DNA of 34,800 nucleotides, taken from positions 1-34,800 of the IMG/VR virus record IMGVR_UViG_3300027801_000080, one strand, 5' to 3'. Below, one piece after another: positions 1 through 8,697 of the stretch. The notes beneath the pieces were generated by a model. The model did no database searches. It saw only the letters and a program-made list of their open reading frames with translations, and was not told where the DNA came from. Every line of letters starts with the position of its first letter. Position 1 is the first letter of the stretch. This stretch comes from a virus. Made by a program: the position numbers and the translations under genes.

Positions 1-91
1 GGTTCTTTTTTGCGGAGTTCATATACTCTCGAAGTTCGTATTGATATTCCGATGTATTGGAGTCAATATCGGTCGTATAATCATACTCCAA
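1..91 (-). CDS. Partial tail-region protein, N-terminus only
   Basis: An open frame runs off the left edge of the window. It begins with a possible TTG at 91 and reads about 30 codons, rich in Asp, Tyr and Glu, overlapping the last 11 bases of the PKD tail gene. The ATG at 84 lies in a different frame that stops after 21 codons, so the TTG frame is preferred because it stays open to the edge. Its place downstream of the PKD tail protein suggests another tail or baseplate gene, but too little is present to assign a function. Confidence 0.4.
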   Translation of the reverse strand, partial: MEYDYTTDIDSNTSEYQYELREYMNSAKKN

Positions 92-3000
92 GTCCGGCTT
101 CTCGAACCAAAGTTATCGTGTATGGGGTTTGGCCATGTTCGCCGCCTTGACGTTCATAATCGAATGAAGTGATTCGCCCTGTGAATACTTTGCCAGATGG
201 GTTGCCAACATAGTCAACATTCTCATACAGGAACTCAACAAGTGCGCCCGTCAGCAGTAATTCTTCGACGAATCCTATATCGGAATTGGCTGTCGATTTC
301 AAAAACATTCCAGACAATGAGAACGTATCTGACCGATTGCCCGTATCGGTCATTTCAGGATAGACCGCATCAAGAACCGGAGTCATGCCAATCTCCGCCG
401 AGCGTGTGCGATTGAATGCTCTTGGTTTGGTGTTGAAGACTAATGGAACAATGAGGGTTGCTGGCAAACACTTGACAATCGACGATGCTGTTTGAGATAC
501 CGCCGAATCTGCATCCAGAACTGTGAGAGTCGCTCGATACTCACCAGCCGCCGCATATGTATGTTGAGCCGTTGGTGTGCCTTGCGTGATTGTTCCAGAG
601 CCATCTCCAAAGTCGAATGTATATGAGGTCAAAGAGCCACCGGCATTGACATCGAATGAATCGGTTGCATCCAAAGTGCAAACATCTCCAGCACGAACCA
701 AAGAAGGCACAGCACGGAGGATTGCGACCGGAGGTGCATTGGCAACAACCACGCTCAAGGCCGCTGATGTGGCGAGATTCCCAACATCATCTCTGACTTC
801 AAGTGTTGCTGAATAAGTTCCTGTTGTCAGATAAGAATGAGCCGTATCGAATGTGTTGCTTTGAAGGGTTTGGTCGGTGAATGGCAACCAATCGGTTGAC
901 ACGCCATCTCCAAAATTGAATCGAACTGACGACATTGTTCTGTCAATATCGGTGGTGGTTGCAGTTCCTCTAAATGATACTATGTGTCCGACCTTCGTGT
1001 CGATTGGTGCAACGGTGTCGCCGTTGAATGTGTTGCCCGTGCAAGCAATTGTTGATGTCGGAGATAGGTCATATTCCAAAGTCCATGCTCGAACTATTGG
1101 TGTCGAAGACCAATTCACAGGCTGGAGGGATGGGTCAGAAGCGGTTGGGGTGAAAAACAAGAATCGGATAACGAATCCATTGGTGATTGCATCGGCTGGC
1201 AAGGTGGATAAATCGACAGAACCATATCCACCAACGAAGCCGCAATCCATGTTGCTGAATCCGGTGTATGGAGTTCCTCCTTCAATCTCACGACCGCCGA
1301 CATTTGCCGACACCGGACAAATTGAGACTCTCACGTTCATTCCAGCGTTGACTGAAATGTTATCGGCCTCGATAGATAGTGCTGTGTATTTTCCAACCCC
1401 AGCAACCTGCTGCGTAATTGTATCAACGGGGAATGGTGTCATTGGGAGAGATGGTATTTGACGAACAACCATTTCATCAATCTGCAAATCGGCTTGGCTC
1501 TTATTGTATGCCATCCCTGATGGGAATAGATAGTAATTATTTGGGTCAATGATTGGTGAGGTTGAAGCCCGTGCGCCAGCACCACCGGCATTCGACATTT
1601 GAATGGCGAAGCCCCAAACCGGATTGTTCACGTTCAAGTCTTTGCCGATTGTAGTGCCATCAATGTTGAGAAGCATTCCCTCTTCATCGAATGTTGTTCG
1701 GATAGTGTGATAACCTTCTGAAATGGTGGTGGGTGTGCCTGTTCCATATCCATTAGACATATTGCCCCATCCAACATTGTTTGACCCCATTGCCGAATTG
1801 AATATCCATCCATTGGCTGGATTGGTGAGGGTGTTTTTCCATGCAGCCGCATCGAATCCGGTTGAGTCAAAGGTCTTCGAGCCGCCCCAGATGAACAGTT
1901 CTGTGTTCCCAATGTGTTGGCTGACCTGTGAGTTAATAATCATCGACTCCCAAGAAGTCCATTCGGGTCTGTTGGAACTTGAACCACCTTGACTTCGAGG
2001 CAAGAATCCACTTCTCATTGACTCTGCCATTGCAGTTCCACGAGTCGTGAATGCGTGTCTGCCATGATACATTGAGGGTGCGCCCGTATCGAACTCAATT
2101 AGAGTCATGCGGTCGGTTTGGGTTGGCCACCACGCTCGAATAGTCAAGTCAAGCCAAATCGGAGAGCAGCCTATTTCAGCCAATCCTGTCATAATGGTCT
2201 CTTCACCAACCTGTGGGCGGTTGCTGCTGTGAGCCGCATTTGCATTATTTATCGCCCAATAATTCAATCCAGACAGGGGTCCATAACCACCCTTAGTGCC
2301 TATCCTTTCGTGGATTGGATAAGGTCGGTTTCGACCGACTCTCCAAGACGATGGGAGGGTCTTATCGAATCCAGAATCGCCGGTTCGATTTTCCATGTAT
2401 GAATATAATGGCATGACCATTGATTTGCTTCGCCATCTCGCATCGGTCGTATCTGACTTGAATATGGAACTGTCTGCAGCAGCAACATCAAGGGGTCCAT
2501 AGGCAAAATATCCAGAGAAGTCGCCGTAAATCGGCGCATTAGTGCCATCGTCGAGATGTAGCACTTCTGTTGGGGAATAGTAATAGTCAGCAAGACCAAA
2601 ATTGGGTGGTGCTGGCAATCTCAACATTCCACCGCCGATTCCTTGAGCAGTCGGAGTCATTAGGTATCGACTATCATCGGCTGCCACGATTGACAATCCT
2701 CGTGGTGTTATTTGTTGGTCGTCTTGATAACCAGAAAAGTCTGAAACCCATGTGGCCTGTGGTGAATTGACGGCAACGGTTGGGTGCCTGTAATCATGCC
2801 CCGCCGCCGTTGGAACATTTTGACCCGCTTGATTCCAGCCTGCATTCCATCCAAGTCCTGTTGGAAAAGAATAGAATGGCAATGCGTTTTTGCCATCAAA
2901 TTGAGCCGCTGGGATATTATACTTGTTTTTTGCATTTGGCGAATACTTCTGACCCGTGCCGCCGAGAGTTCCATTTGTTGGGTCATTGAGAGGTTGGTAT

Positions 3001-5045
3001 GGCCAAGACCCTGTTGTGTATGTGCCGGTTCCATATTGAACTTCTGCACCACCCATCAAGCCCTGACAAGCCCATCCACCCTCTTCATATGATGCAATGT
3101 CTGGCAAATCCACTTCTTGATTGATATAGAACTCCAACAACACACCCGTGAATGTGCCGGTTGCACCAGCAACAATTGTCGATTTATTGACCGCCGTGAG
3201 GGTGGTTGAAATTGATGGAATCCACCAGCCTGAACGTGAAACGCCGAGTAAAGTTCCGGTTGTTGCCGCCGTTCCTGTATCGCCCAATTGATAATTTTCG
3301 GTTGCACCGACTTTGGGGGTATTTGTTCCAATCATATATTGCACATCGTTGTTCCCAACAATATCCTTTGTTCCATCCATCAATCCCAAGAAGTCTAAGT
3401 TCACGGGCATACCGCTTGGAACATGAACCGATTTGGTTCCCATTTTCTCAATCCAAACCTTCAGAACTCCCTTGCATTCACCTGTGGTTATCCCCGCCAA
3501 TCCTGTCGCATTCGTTGTTCCGATTTGTTCAGCCGCATATATTTTGGCTCGGATGGGATTCGGTCGAACCAAACCTTGTCTGGGTTGACCAATTTTAGTG
3601 CATGAGTTCGGTCGGGTTTGCCCTGAATAGGTTGTAGTATCATATTGAGCCTTCAAATCGGTTTGCTCTTGTGTGTAATAAATCCAATTCATATAGGTTG
3701 TCAATCCATCAACATCGGCATCCCAATTCCATCCCTGCGCCCCAGAACAAAGTGGACCCTGCACGAACTCCGTCAATGGGAATATCTGTGCTGACGACAT
3801 TTCATCTGTATCAACGGCGAGGATTTCAGCCGGTGTGTTTGCTATTCCCTTATCGCCATTCCACACCGCATAACAAGTGTTGCCATTCGAGCCGCCAATG
3901 GTTCGTGCTGGGTCATAGATATAGGGGATGAATGAGCCTCCGGTGAGCAAATACGTTCCATCCTTCAAGAAGCAAGCAAGTGCAGTTCGCATTCGATATG
4001 ATGGACCCCCATATGCCGATGATGATGGGTCGGAATCATTATTGATGAAATCATCTATGTTGTCTGGGTTGTATGTTGGGTCGGTTGTATGATAAGAACC
4101 AACCTTTGCTGGCTTATGGTCGCCGGAGTTCCCTAATTGTTTGTAAATAACCGCCCCGCCTTCTCGGTTCGGCGATTGGTCATAGCGAGTCATTCCCTCG
4201 TCATAGAAGTTAAAATATGCGCCGGAGTTCCCTGCGCCGGTTTCGATGGTTGCACCATCCCATTGCCCCTTCACTATGTCGCTGGTGGCGGTATTTCCAG
4301 ATTGAGAATCCCTCATTTGGTTGTTATCCAATAACAATGGCATGAAAATTGTTGCACACATTTTGCTTGAGGTTGGAATCGCCGCTTTGTTTGCCGCATC
4401 CTGTCTTGGGTCAGCATTTGCCGGTGGCCAAGCACTTGTATCGGGTTCGATAAGGCCAGCAGGCAAGAATGAATACGAGGCTGCATTTTCGTCAAATCCA
4501 GCAACGTATGCACCGAATCCGTGATTCACATATCCATCCAACCAATCGGCAAAGTCTTGCATGGTGGCAAATACAGGATATGGACCCGATGATGCTAAGG
4601 TTGCTGGATTCATTCCATCATTCATCGACATGGCTCTGTGCCTGTCGGATGCACCATATCCAGCCGAGCCTGTTGCCAGAATCCCATCTGCGCTGGGTCC
4701 AATGAATCTCCATTCGGTTTTTGTTCCATCCTCGTGGGTGAGAACGCATCGTGCATCAAGTGTGCCGCTGCCGATAATTTCAAGTGATGGAGTTCCAGAT
4801 GGTGCTGACCCATCGAATCCAATCATCTCGACACGCAGACCAGCAGTATTGGCCTCATCCATCAAACCTCGCCCTTCATCTGCGATTGTATCGGGTCCAA
4901 ATGTTGACCGGAATAAAACGGGGTCAACGGTCAATCCGCCAACGCCATCATTCTTGATATATGCTGGCCACCATCGTTGAACTTCACATAGACCATTCTT
5001 CTGTCTTGAATAGACGAAGGTTATTTTCTGTGTTGTTGATGCCAT
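81..5045 (-). CDS. Giant PKD-domain tail/adhesion protein (1654 aa)
   Basis: Probably a tail-tip or receptor-binding structural protein. Two PKD-type beta-sandwich domains are visible near the C-terminus (about residues 1342-1435 and 1436-1524), each with the FDFGDG / FNFGDG motif and a terminal H-(S/T)-Y...G-x-Y segment. A roughly 130-residue C-terminal domain follows, with no name I recognise. Around residues 1080-1265 the sequence resembles a concanavalin/LamG-like sandwich. The N-terminal two thirds is Gly, Asn, Tyr and Trp rich, typical of exposed fibres. The ATG at 5045 overlaps the tape-measure stop (TGATG), implying translational coupling. PKD domains mediate surface and glycan contacts in archaeal and bacterial exoproteins; the host-recognition role is inferred from the fold and from its place after the tape measure. 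Confidence 0.85.
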   Translation of the reverse strand: MASTTQKITFVYSRQKNGLCEVQRWWPAYIKNDGVGGLTVDPVLFRSTFGPDTIADEGRGLMDEANTAGLRVEMIGFDGSAPSGTPSLEIIGSGTLDARCVLTHEDGTKTEWRFIGPSADGILATGSAGYGASDRHRAMSMNDGMNPATLASSGPYPVFATMQDFADWLDGYVNHGFGAYVAGFDENAASYSFLPAGLIEPDTSAWPPANADPRQDAANKAAIPTSSKMCATIFMPLLLDNNQMRDSQSGNTATSDIVKGQWDGATIETGAGNSGAYFNFYDEGMTRYDQSPNREGGAVIYKQLGNSGDHKPAKVGSYHTTDPTYNPDNIDDFINNDSDPSSSAYGGPSYRMRTALACFLKDGTYLLTGGSFIPYIYDPARTIGGSNGNTCYAVWNGDKGIANTPAEILAVDTDEMSSAQIFPLTEFVQGPLCSGAQGWNWDADVDGLTTYMNWIYYTQEQTDLKAQYDTTTYSGQTRPNSCTKIGQPRQGLVRPNPIRAKIYAAEQIGTTNATGLAGITTGECKGVLKVWIEKMGTKSVHVPSGMPVNLDFLGLMDGTKDIVGNNDVQYMIGTNTPKVGATENYQLGDTGTAATTGTLLGVSRSGWWIPSISTTLTAVNKSTIVAGATGTFTGVLLEFYINQEVDLPDIASYEEGGWACQGLMGGAEVQYGTGTYTTGSWPYQPLNDPTNGTLGGTGQKYSPNAKNKYNIPAAQFDGKNALPFYSFPTGLGWNAGWNQAGQNVPTAAGHDYRHPTVAVNSPQATWVSDFSGYQDDQQITPRGLSIVAADDSRYLMTPTAQGIGGGMLRLPAPPNFGLADYYYSPTEVLHLDDGTNAPIYGDFSGYFAYGPLDVAAADSSIFKSDTTDARWRSKSMVMPLYSYMENRTGDSGFDKTLPSSWRVGRNRPYPIHERIGTKGGYGPLSGLNYWAINNANAAHSSNRPQVGEETIMTGLAEIGCSPIWLDLTIRAWWPTQTDRMTLIEFDTGAPSMYHGRHAFTTRGTAMAESMRSGFLPRSQGGSSSNRPEWTSWESMIINSQVSQHIGNTELFIWGGSKTFDSTGFDAAAWKNTLTNPANGWIFNSAMGSNNVGWGNMSNGYGTGTPTTISEGYHTIRTTFDEEGMLLNIDGTTIGKDLNVNNPVWGFAIQMSNAGGAGARASTSPIIDPNNYYLFPSGMAYNKSQADLQIDEMVVRQIPSLPMTPFPVDTITQQVAGVGKYTALSIEADNISVNAGMNVRVSICPVSANVGGREIEGGTPYTGFSNMDCGFVGGYGSVDLSTLPADAITNGFVIRFLFFTPTASDPSLQPVNWSSTPIVRAWTLEYDLSPTSTIACTGNTFNGDTVAPIDTKVGHIVSFRGTATTTDIDRTMSSVRFNFGDGVSTDWLPFTDQTLQSNTFDTAHSYLTTGTYSATLEVRDDVGNLATSAALSVVVANAPPVAILRAVPSLVRAGDVCTLDATDSFDVNAGGSLTSYTFDFGDGSGTITQGTPTAQHTYAAAGEYRATLTVLDADSAVSQTASSIVKCLPATLIVPLVFNTKPRAFNRTRSAEIGMTPVLDAVYPEMTDTGNRSDTFSLSGMFLKSTANSDIGFVEELLLTGALVEFLYENVDYVGNPSGKVFTGRITSFDYERQGGEHGQTPYTITLVREAGLGV

Positions 5046-7315
5046 CAAATAACCCCCCGTGCGCCAGACCTTGTTCCAGCCGATAACATCGACGGGAGAA
5101 CTTGCTCAATTGCAGACTTCACATCTCGCTTATTGAGGTTATTCCCTGCGCCGATGTGGATTCCACCATTGATGGTCAGAGATGATGATGGTGAAGAGGA
5201 TGCTGAATCGTGCTTGCTGGAATTGGCAATGATGCCATCTAATTTATTGAGGGGAATAACGGCTTCGGGTCCGGCCTCTCCAACGATTCCCAATGTTGGC
5301 TTGTCAACAATTCCACCATCAGCAAAGAAGAATCCACCGACCGCACCTCCGATTGCAGCACCAACGGGTCCACCAACGGCGAATCCAACACCTGCGCCCG
5401 CAGCCGCCGAGCCGAGATTAAACCCTGCATCATCAGCCGCTTCTCCAATTGCTGTATCGTTGAGCATCTCGGCGATTGCCGTCAACATTCTATACACAGG
5501 ATTGAGAACCAGAATCAGATTTCCAAATGCCGATGCGATACTCCCAATGAATCCTTCAAAGTCGCCATTCATAAGGTCAATAAGTGCTTGCGATAAATCT
5601 CCAACCAAACCAAACACAGGTTCCATGAACAAGAACCATAACTCCATAGCGTAGCCGATTAGGGTGATGAATGGTGCAAGCAATTTAAGGATAGTTCCCA
5701 AATTGGTGAGTATCGGAATCAACGCTTCTATTATCGGAGGGAGAACCTCACCCAAAGACACCGCCAATTCTGCAAATGTTGGAACCAATGGCAACAACGA
5801 TGCAATCAATTCTCGCAGAGCCGGTATGACTTCGGCAACCAACATGGGTGCGAACTCTTCACCGATTTGAAGCATGAATGCTTTCCATTCCGAGTTCAAT
5901 GTTGCCAGAGCATATGAGGTTGATGTTCCCATCACATCAACCATCTCCGCCGTCAATCCAAGCCCTTCTTGAGCCGATTTGTTTGCACCTGTGAGTTCAT
6001 CCATAGCATCAACATTGGCGAGCAAAGCATTCGCCGCCGTTCCACCACGAACACCGAATATAGCAAGCATCTGGGAGGTTGTTGCGCCAGCCGCTTCTAA
6101 TTGATGGAACACATCGGAAAGGCTCGTGATTCCTGTTGTTTGCTCACTGACGGTTTTGTTCAAATTGGAGTATTCTTTCGCTTGTTCGGAGATGGTTGCG
6201 TTGGTCTTTTTCTGCTGTGCGCCAACGATTTGTTGCTCGATTCTGCGCTCGGCCATAGTGATATTCAAATCGTCATTTGCATTTTCCAGCCTGTCGATTT
6301 GTTCGACTTCACGTTTGCTTAATTCACGACCCTCCTTCTCGGCTCGCCTCTTGATTTTCATTATGGCGAGGCTATTGGTTTGTTGCTCAATCGACAAATC
6401 CGACAACACTTCGTTAAGTGCTGTCATTTGAGCATTCGTGGCTTCTGCAGACATTTTGGCCGCATCCAATGTTCGTCTGACACTACCTAAAGAAGCCTTC
6501 GCCGCCGCACCAGCAGGAGTCAATGTGAATATGTCAAGTGCCAATTTTTCCATCTGGATTCGAGCCGCTTCTGTTGGCTTGAGCAATTTGGTTATCATCA
6601 TACGCAAGCCTGTTCCAGCCATCGAACCTTTGAGTCCGGCGTTCCCAAGAATACCAGCCGCCGCAGCCGCTTCTTCAAGACTAACTCCAGCCGCAGAAGC
6701 GGTTGGGGCGAGGAACTTCATTGCTTCTCCGAGAGATGTGATATCGGTGAACGTGCTGGAGAGCGTATTGAGCAGAATATCATTGACTTTTCGCAGTTCG
6801 CTGGTTTCCATTTGCATTCCCTTGAGGGTTGAGATTGCGACAGCCGCCGCTTCTGGGAGAGTAATTCCTGCTGCGATTGCGAGGTTGTTGAGGTTGCGAA
6901 GTGCGCCATCATCAACCATCTCCGATTCGCCCAGACCTGCGAGAGCAAGAATCTGTGCTGCTTCTGCAACCTCTTGGGTTGTCGTCTTGGTTTCAGCACC
7001 CAATTGCTTAATTTCAGAAGTTAATTTTGGCAGTTCATCCATGCCGGTTTTACCCATGATTGCCGCCGTCTTAATCATCGTCTCCTCGAACTCGATGAAT
7101 TGCTTGGTCGCCTTGATGATGAATGATGTGAGAATCATTGCACCCGCCGCAGCAGCCGCAACACCAATCGCAACGAATCCCATTTTGGCCATACTTGAGA
7201 ACTTCGCCATAGAGCCGCCGGATGCAGACAAGCCCTGCTGCATTGATTTCATTCCTTTGCTGAACCCGCCGGTTTGAGCATCGAGAACAACCTTGAGATT
7301 CATGTCATTAGACAT
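5045..7315 (-). CDS. Tail tape measure protein (TP901-type)
   Basis: Sets tail length and occupies the tail lumen. The 756-aa product has an N-terminal hydrophobic Ala-rich segment (about residues 45-70), then the TP901 tape-measure core with EFEETMIKTAAIMGKTG and a following stretch about choosing Ala-rich helices. A charged coiled coil lies around 270-400, several hydrophobic helices around 490-610, and the C-terminus has a glycine-zipper segment followed by FADGGIVDKPTLGIVGEAGP, a hallmark of these proteins. ATG at 7315 overlaps the stop of the upstream chaperone gene (TGATG), and an AAAGGAGG Shine-Dalgarno sits about 7-8 nt upstream. The protein is short for a tape measure, suggesting a relatively short tail. 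Confidence 0.93.
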   Translation of the reverse strand: MSNDMNLKVVLDAQTGGFSKGMKSMQQGLSASGGSMAKFSSMAKMGFVAIGVAAAAAGAMILTSFIIKATKQFIEFEETMIKTAAIMGKTGMDELPKLTSEIKQLGAETKTTTQEVAEAAQILALAGLGESEMVDDGALRNLNNLAIAAGITLPEAAAVAISTLKGMQMETSELRKVNDILLNTLSSTFTDITSLGEAMKFLAPTASAAGVSLEEAAAAAGILGNAGLKGSMAGTGLRMMITKLLKPTEAARIQMEKLALDIFTLTPAGAAAKASLGSVRRTLDAAKMSAEATNAQMTALNEVLSDLSIEQQTNSLAIMKIKRRAEKEGRELSKREVEQIDRLENANDDLNITMAERRIEQQIVGAQQKKTNATISEQAKEYSNLNKTVSEQTTGITSLSDVFHQLEAAGATTSQMLAIFGVRGGTAANALLANVDAMDELTGANKSAQEGLGLTAEMVDVMGTSTSYALATLNSEWKAFMLQIGEEFAPMLVAEVIPALRELIASLLPLVPTFAELAVSLGEVLPPIIEALIPILTNLGTILKLLAPFITLIGYAMELWFLFMEPVFGLVGDLSQALIDLMNGDFEGFIGSIASAFGNLILVLNPVYRMLTAIAEMLNDTAIGEAADDAGFNLGSAAAGAGVGFAVGGPVGAAIGGAVGGFFFADGGIVDKPTLGIVGEAGPEAVIPLNKLDGIIANSSKHDSASSSPSSSLTINGGIHIGAGNNLNKRDVKSAIEQVLPSMLSAGTRSGARGVI

Positions 7316-7488
7316 CAACGAGACCTCCTTTGTTGTCGTGCCTTATTCTCATTCATTTGAACAAAAGCATTCGCCAAGAATGCAGCATCTCGTGGGTCGA
7401 GTTCACGCCAATCCTGTGGCGTGATTCCTAAGTGTGAAAATAGATGAAAATAGAATTGGCCTTCGCTCGATTTTGCGAAGGTCGTCAT
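7315..7488 (-). CDS. Tail assembly chaperone, downstream (T-like) frame
   Basis: This 57-aa frame lies between the first chaperone frame and the tape measure, exactly where siphoviruses carry the lambda T-like extension. It contains a GITPQDWRELDPRDAAFL segment and an Arg-rich tail, typical of tape-measure chaperone C-termini. It can be read as an independent gene starting at the ATG at 7488 that overlaps the upstream TGA (ATGA), or as a -1 frameshift extension of that gene through a run of five G just before the stop (CTGGGGGAATGA). The same frame stays open upstream to 7839, but that part is low-complexity and is an antisense-like shadow. Confidence 0.75.
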   Translation of the reverse strand: MTTFAKSSEGQFYFHLFSHLGITPQDWRELDPRDAAFLANAFVQMNENKARQQRRSR

Positions 7489-7847
7489 TCCCCCAGCACA
7501 CCACCACCGGACTCGGTGGGTTGGCCTACTGATTGTATAACTGCTTGGGCTAATTTGCCAAGCATATTGAGAGGTAATTTCTGGAATGAACCCCAAGTTA
7601 ATGTTGCATCGCACTTGGCGAGCATCTCGAATGTCATGCGAAGTCCGAGATATTCTGTTCGGTCTTCGCCCTTTAACTTTTGAGCCTGTGGGTCGGATTT
7701 CAGAACTTGATATTCCGCTGCTGAAATCGGTCGAGCCATGAGAACCTTGACTTCTTTTCCATCCTCGCCGACCAGACCCACGCCTGTCATATCGACTTCG
7801 ATGTCTGCATTTGCTTTGTCCAGCGTGGAATCCAACCATTGAGCCAA
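7485..7847 (-). CDS. Tail assembly chaperone, upstream (G-like) frame
   Basis: A 120-aa acidic/hydrophobic protein directly upstream of the T-like frame and tape measure, in the position of lambda G. Such proteins bind the tape measure during tail assembly and are absent from the mature particle. The start is TTG at 7847, supported by a GAGGTGAT Shine-Dalgarno about 7 nt upstream; the major tail protein stop lies just 11 nt upstream. The last codons are Gly-Gly-Gly-Val-Leu-Gly-Glu, encoded by a G-rich tract that could act as a slippery site. The family call rests on order, size and the overlapping-frame layout rather than on a catalytic motif. Confidence 0.78.
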   Translation of the reverse strand: MAQWLDSTLDKANADIEVDMTGVGLVGEDGKEVKVLMARPISAAEYQVLKSDPQAQKLKGEDRTEYLGLRMTFEMLAKCDATLTWGSFQKLPLNMLGKLAQAVIQSVGQPTESGGGVLGE

Positions 7848-7858
7848 TCTAAATCACC

Positions 7859-8254
7859 TCACACTGCTCGACTGAACGTCAAGCCCTCAAATGAAGCATT
7901 GACCATCAATGCCCCGTCGCCACCTGCTTCAAGTCCTTCGATAGCAAGGTCGGTCAAGACGCAGCCCGAACAAGTATAGGATTTAGTTCCCGCTTGGTCG
8001 GCATCAAAAACGATTGTATATTCAAGGTCAGTATTATACCAGATGTATAGTTCATCATCGGAGATTCCCCAAGCCTTCTTGAGCGAACCACTGACGGTTC
8101 TGACACCACGAGTATGTGAGGTGTTGGTGTTTGTTCCAAGTGTGATGTATTTTCCTGTTGCCGTTGCGAGGCTGAAATCACCAGACACGAATCCAATGAC
8201 AGTTCCGTTTGCCGTGATTTTGCCGGTGCAACCTGTGTATGAATGAATTGCCAT
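7859..8254 (-). CDS. Major tail (tube) protein
   Basis: A 131-aa, Thr/Gly/Ser-rich, predicted all-beta protein beginning MAIHSYTGCTGKI. Its position immediately before the chaperone pair and tape measure, its size, and phrases such as ITLGTNTNTSHTRGVRTVSG fit a siphovirus tail-tube subunit that stacks as hexameric rings. Two Cys (C-S-G-C near residue 97-100) are present. The ATG at 8254 has GGGAT a few bases upstream. No catalytic motif is expected; the call comes from composition and synteny. Confidence 0.8.
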   Translation of the reverse strand: MAIHSYTGCTGKITANGTVIGFVSGDFSLATATGKYITLGTNTNTSHTRGVRTVSGSLKKAWGISDDELYIWYNTDLEYTIVFDADQAGTKSYTCSGCVLTDLAIEGLEAGGDGALMVNASFEGLTFSRAV

Positions 8255-8301
8255 TGTAATCCCTTAGCCCATCCTGTCTTCGTTGGGGTTCTTAACGGTG
8301 T

Positions 8302-8697
8302 TTATTCAGCCCTTCTAATGAACCGACCACTTTCACGAGTCAGCCTTGCAGATTGCATGGCATTCAAACCCTCGACTTCGAGGTTCTGGTGGGGGCTGTG
8401 CTGCAAGCGTTCCTCCATACAATGTTTGCATCGGTGTTCGCTATCCGAATCGTGAGATGGTGCGCCGATTTCAGTTAATTTTGCTCTCCACTTGAGTCGG
8501 TCGTCATTTGGTGGATAATCGACATGGATTGCACATGGCTTCTCATGCTTCTCACAGACCGTCTTGTTGCGAGACCCGCAAGTAATGGGCTTCTTGATAA
8601 CTCGTGGCTTCTTGACCACGCCAGACACCTTCTTGGGGGGTTCTTGGGTTCGCTTGCGCTGTGGGTGCTTATTCGACAGGTTCTTCGCCCCCAGCAC
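8302..8697 (-). CDS. Small Cys/His-rich hypothetical protein
   Basis: Not recognised. The 131-aa product has a very basic N-terminus (Lys/Arg/Pro rich, residues 5-45) and a central Cys/His array (C..C..H....C..H, then H-R-C-K-H-C) that could bind zinc. The start is GTG at 8697, overlapping the last 29 bases of the glycosyltransferase gene in another frame; no ATG is available before residue 100. It sits between the glycosyltransferase and the major tail protein. Basic tail plus metal site would suit nucleic-acid binding, but this is inference only. Confidence 0.6.
   Translation of the reverse strand: MLGAKNLSNKHPQRKRTQEPPKKVSGVVKKPRVIKKPITCGSRNKTVCEKHEKPCAIHVDYPPNDDRLKWRAKLTEIGAPSHDSDSEHRCKHCMEERLQHSPHQNLEVEGLNAMQSARLTRESGRFIRRAE

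Noticed and set aside
877-1461. 194-aa plus-strand frame inside the PKD gene
   Set aside because: Antisense shadow; the minus strand carries clear PKD motifs here.
6438-7277. 279-aa open frame on the plus strand
   Set aside because: It lies fully antisense to the tape measure; its Ala/Ser/Ile-rich translation is a by-product of the Ala-rich coding frame below it, and no promoter or Shine-Dalgarno precedes it.
7489-7839. Upstream extension of the T-like chaperone frame to 7839
   Set aside because: The 117 extra residues are Arg/Ser/Gly-rich and out of frame with the real chaperone; only the last 57 residues read as protein.
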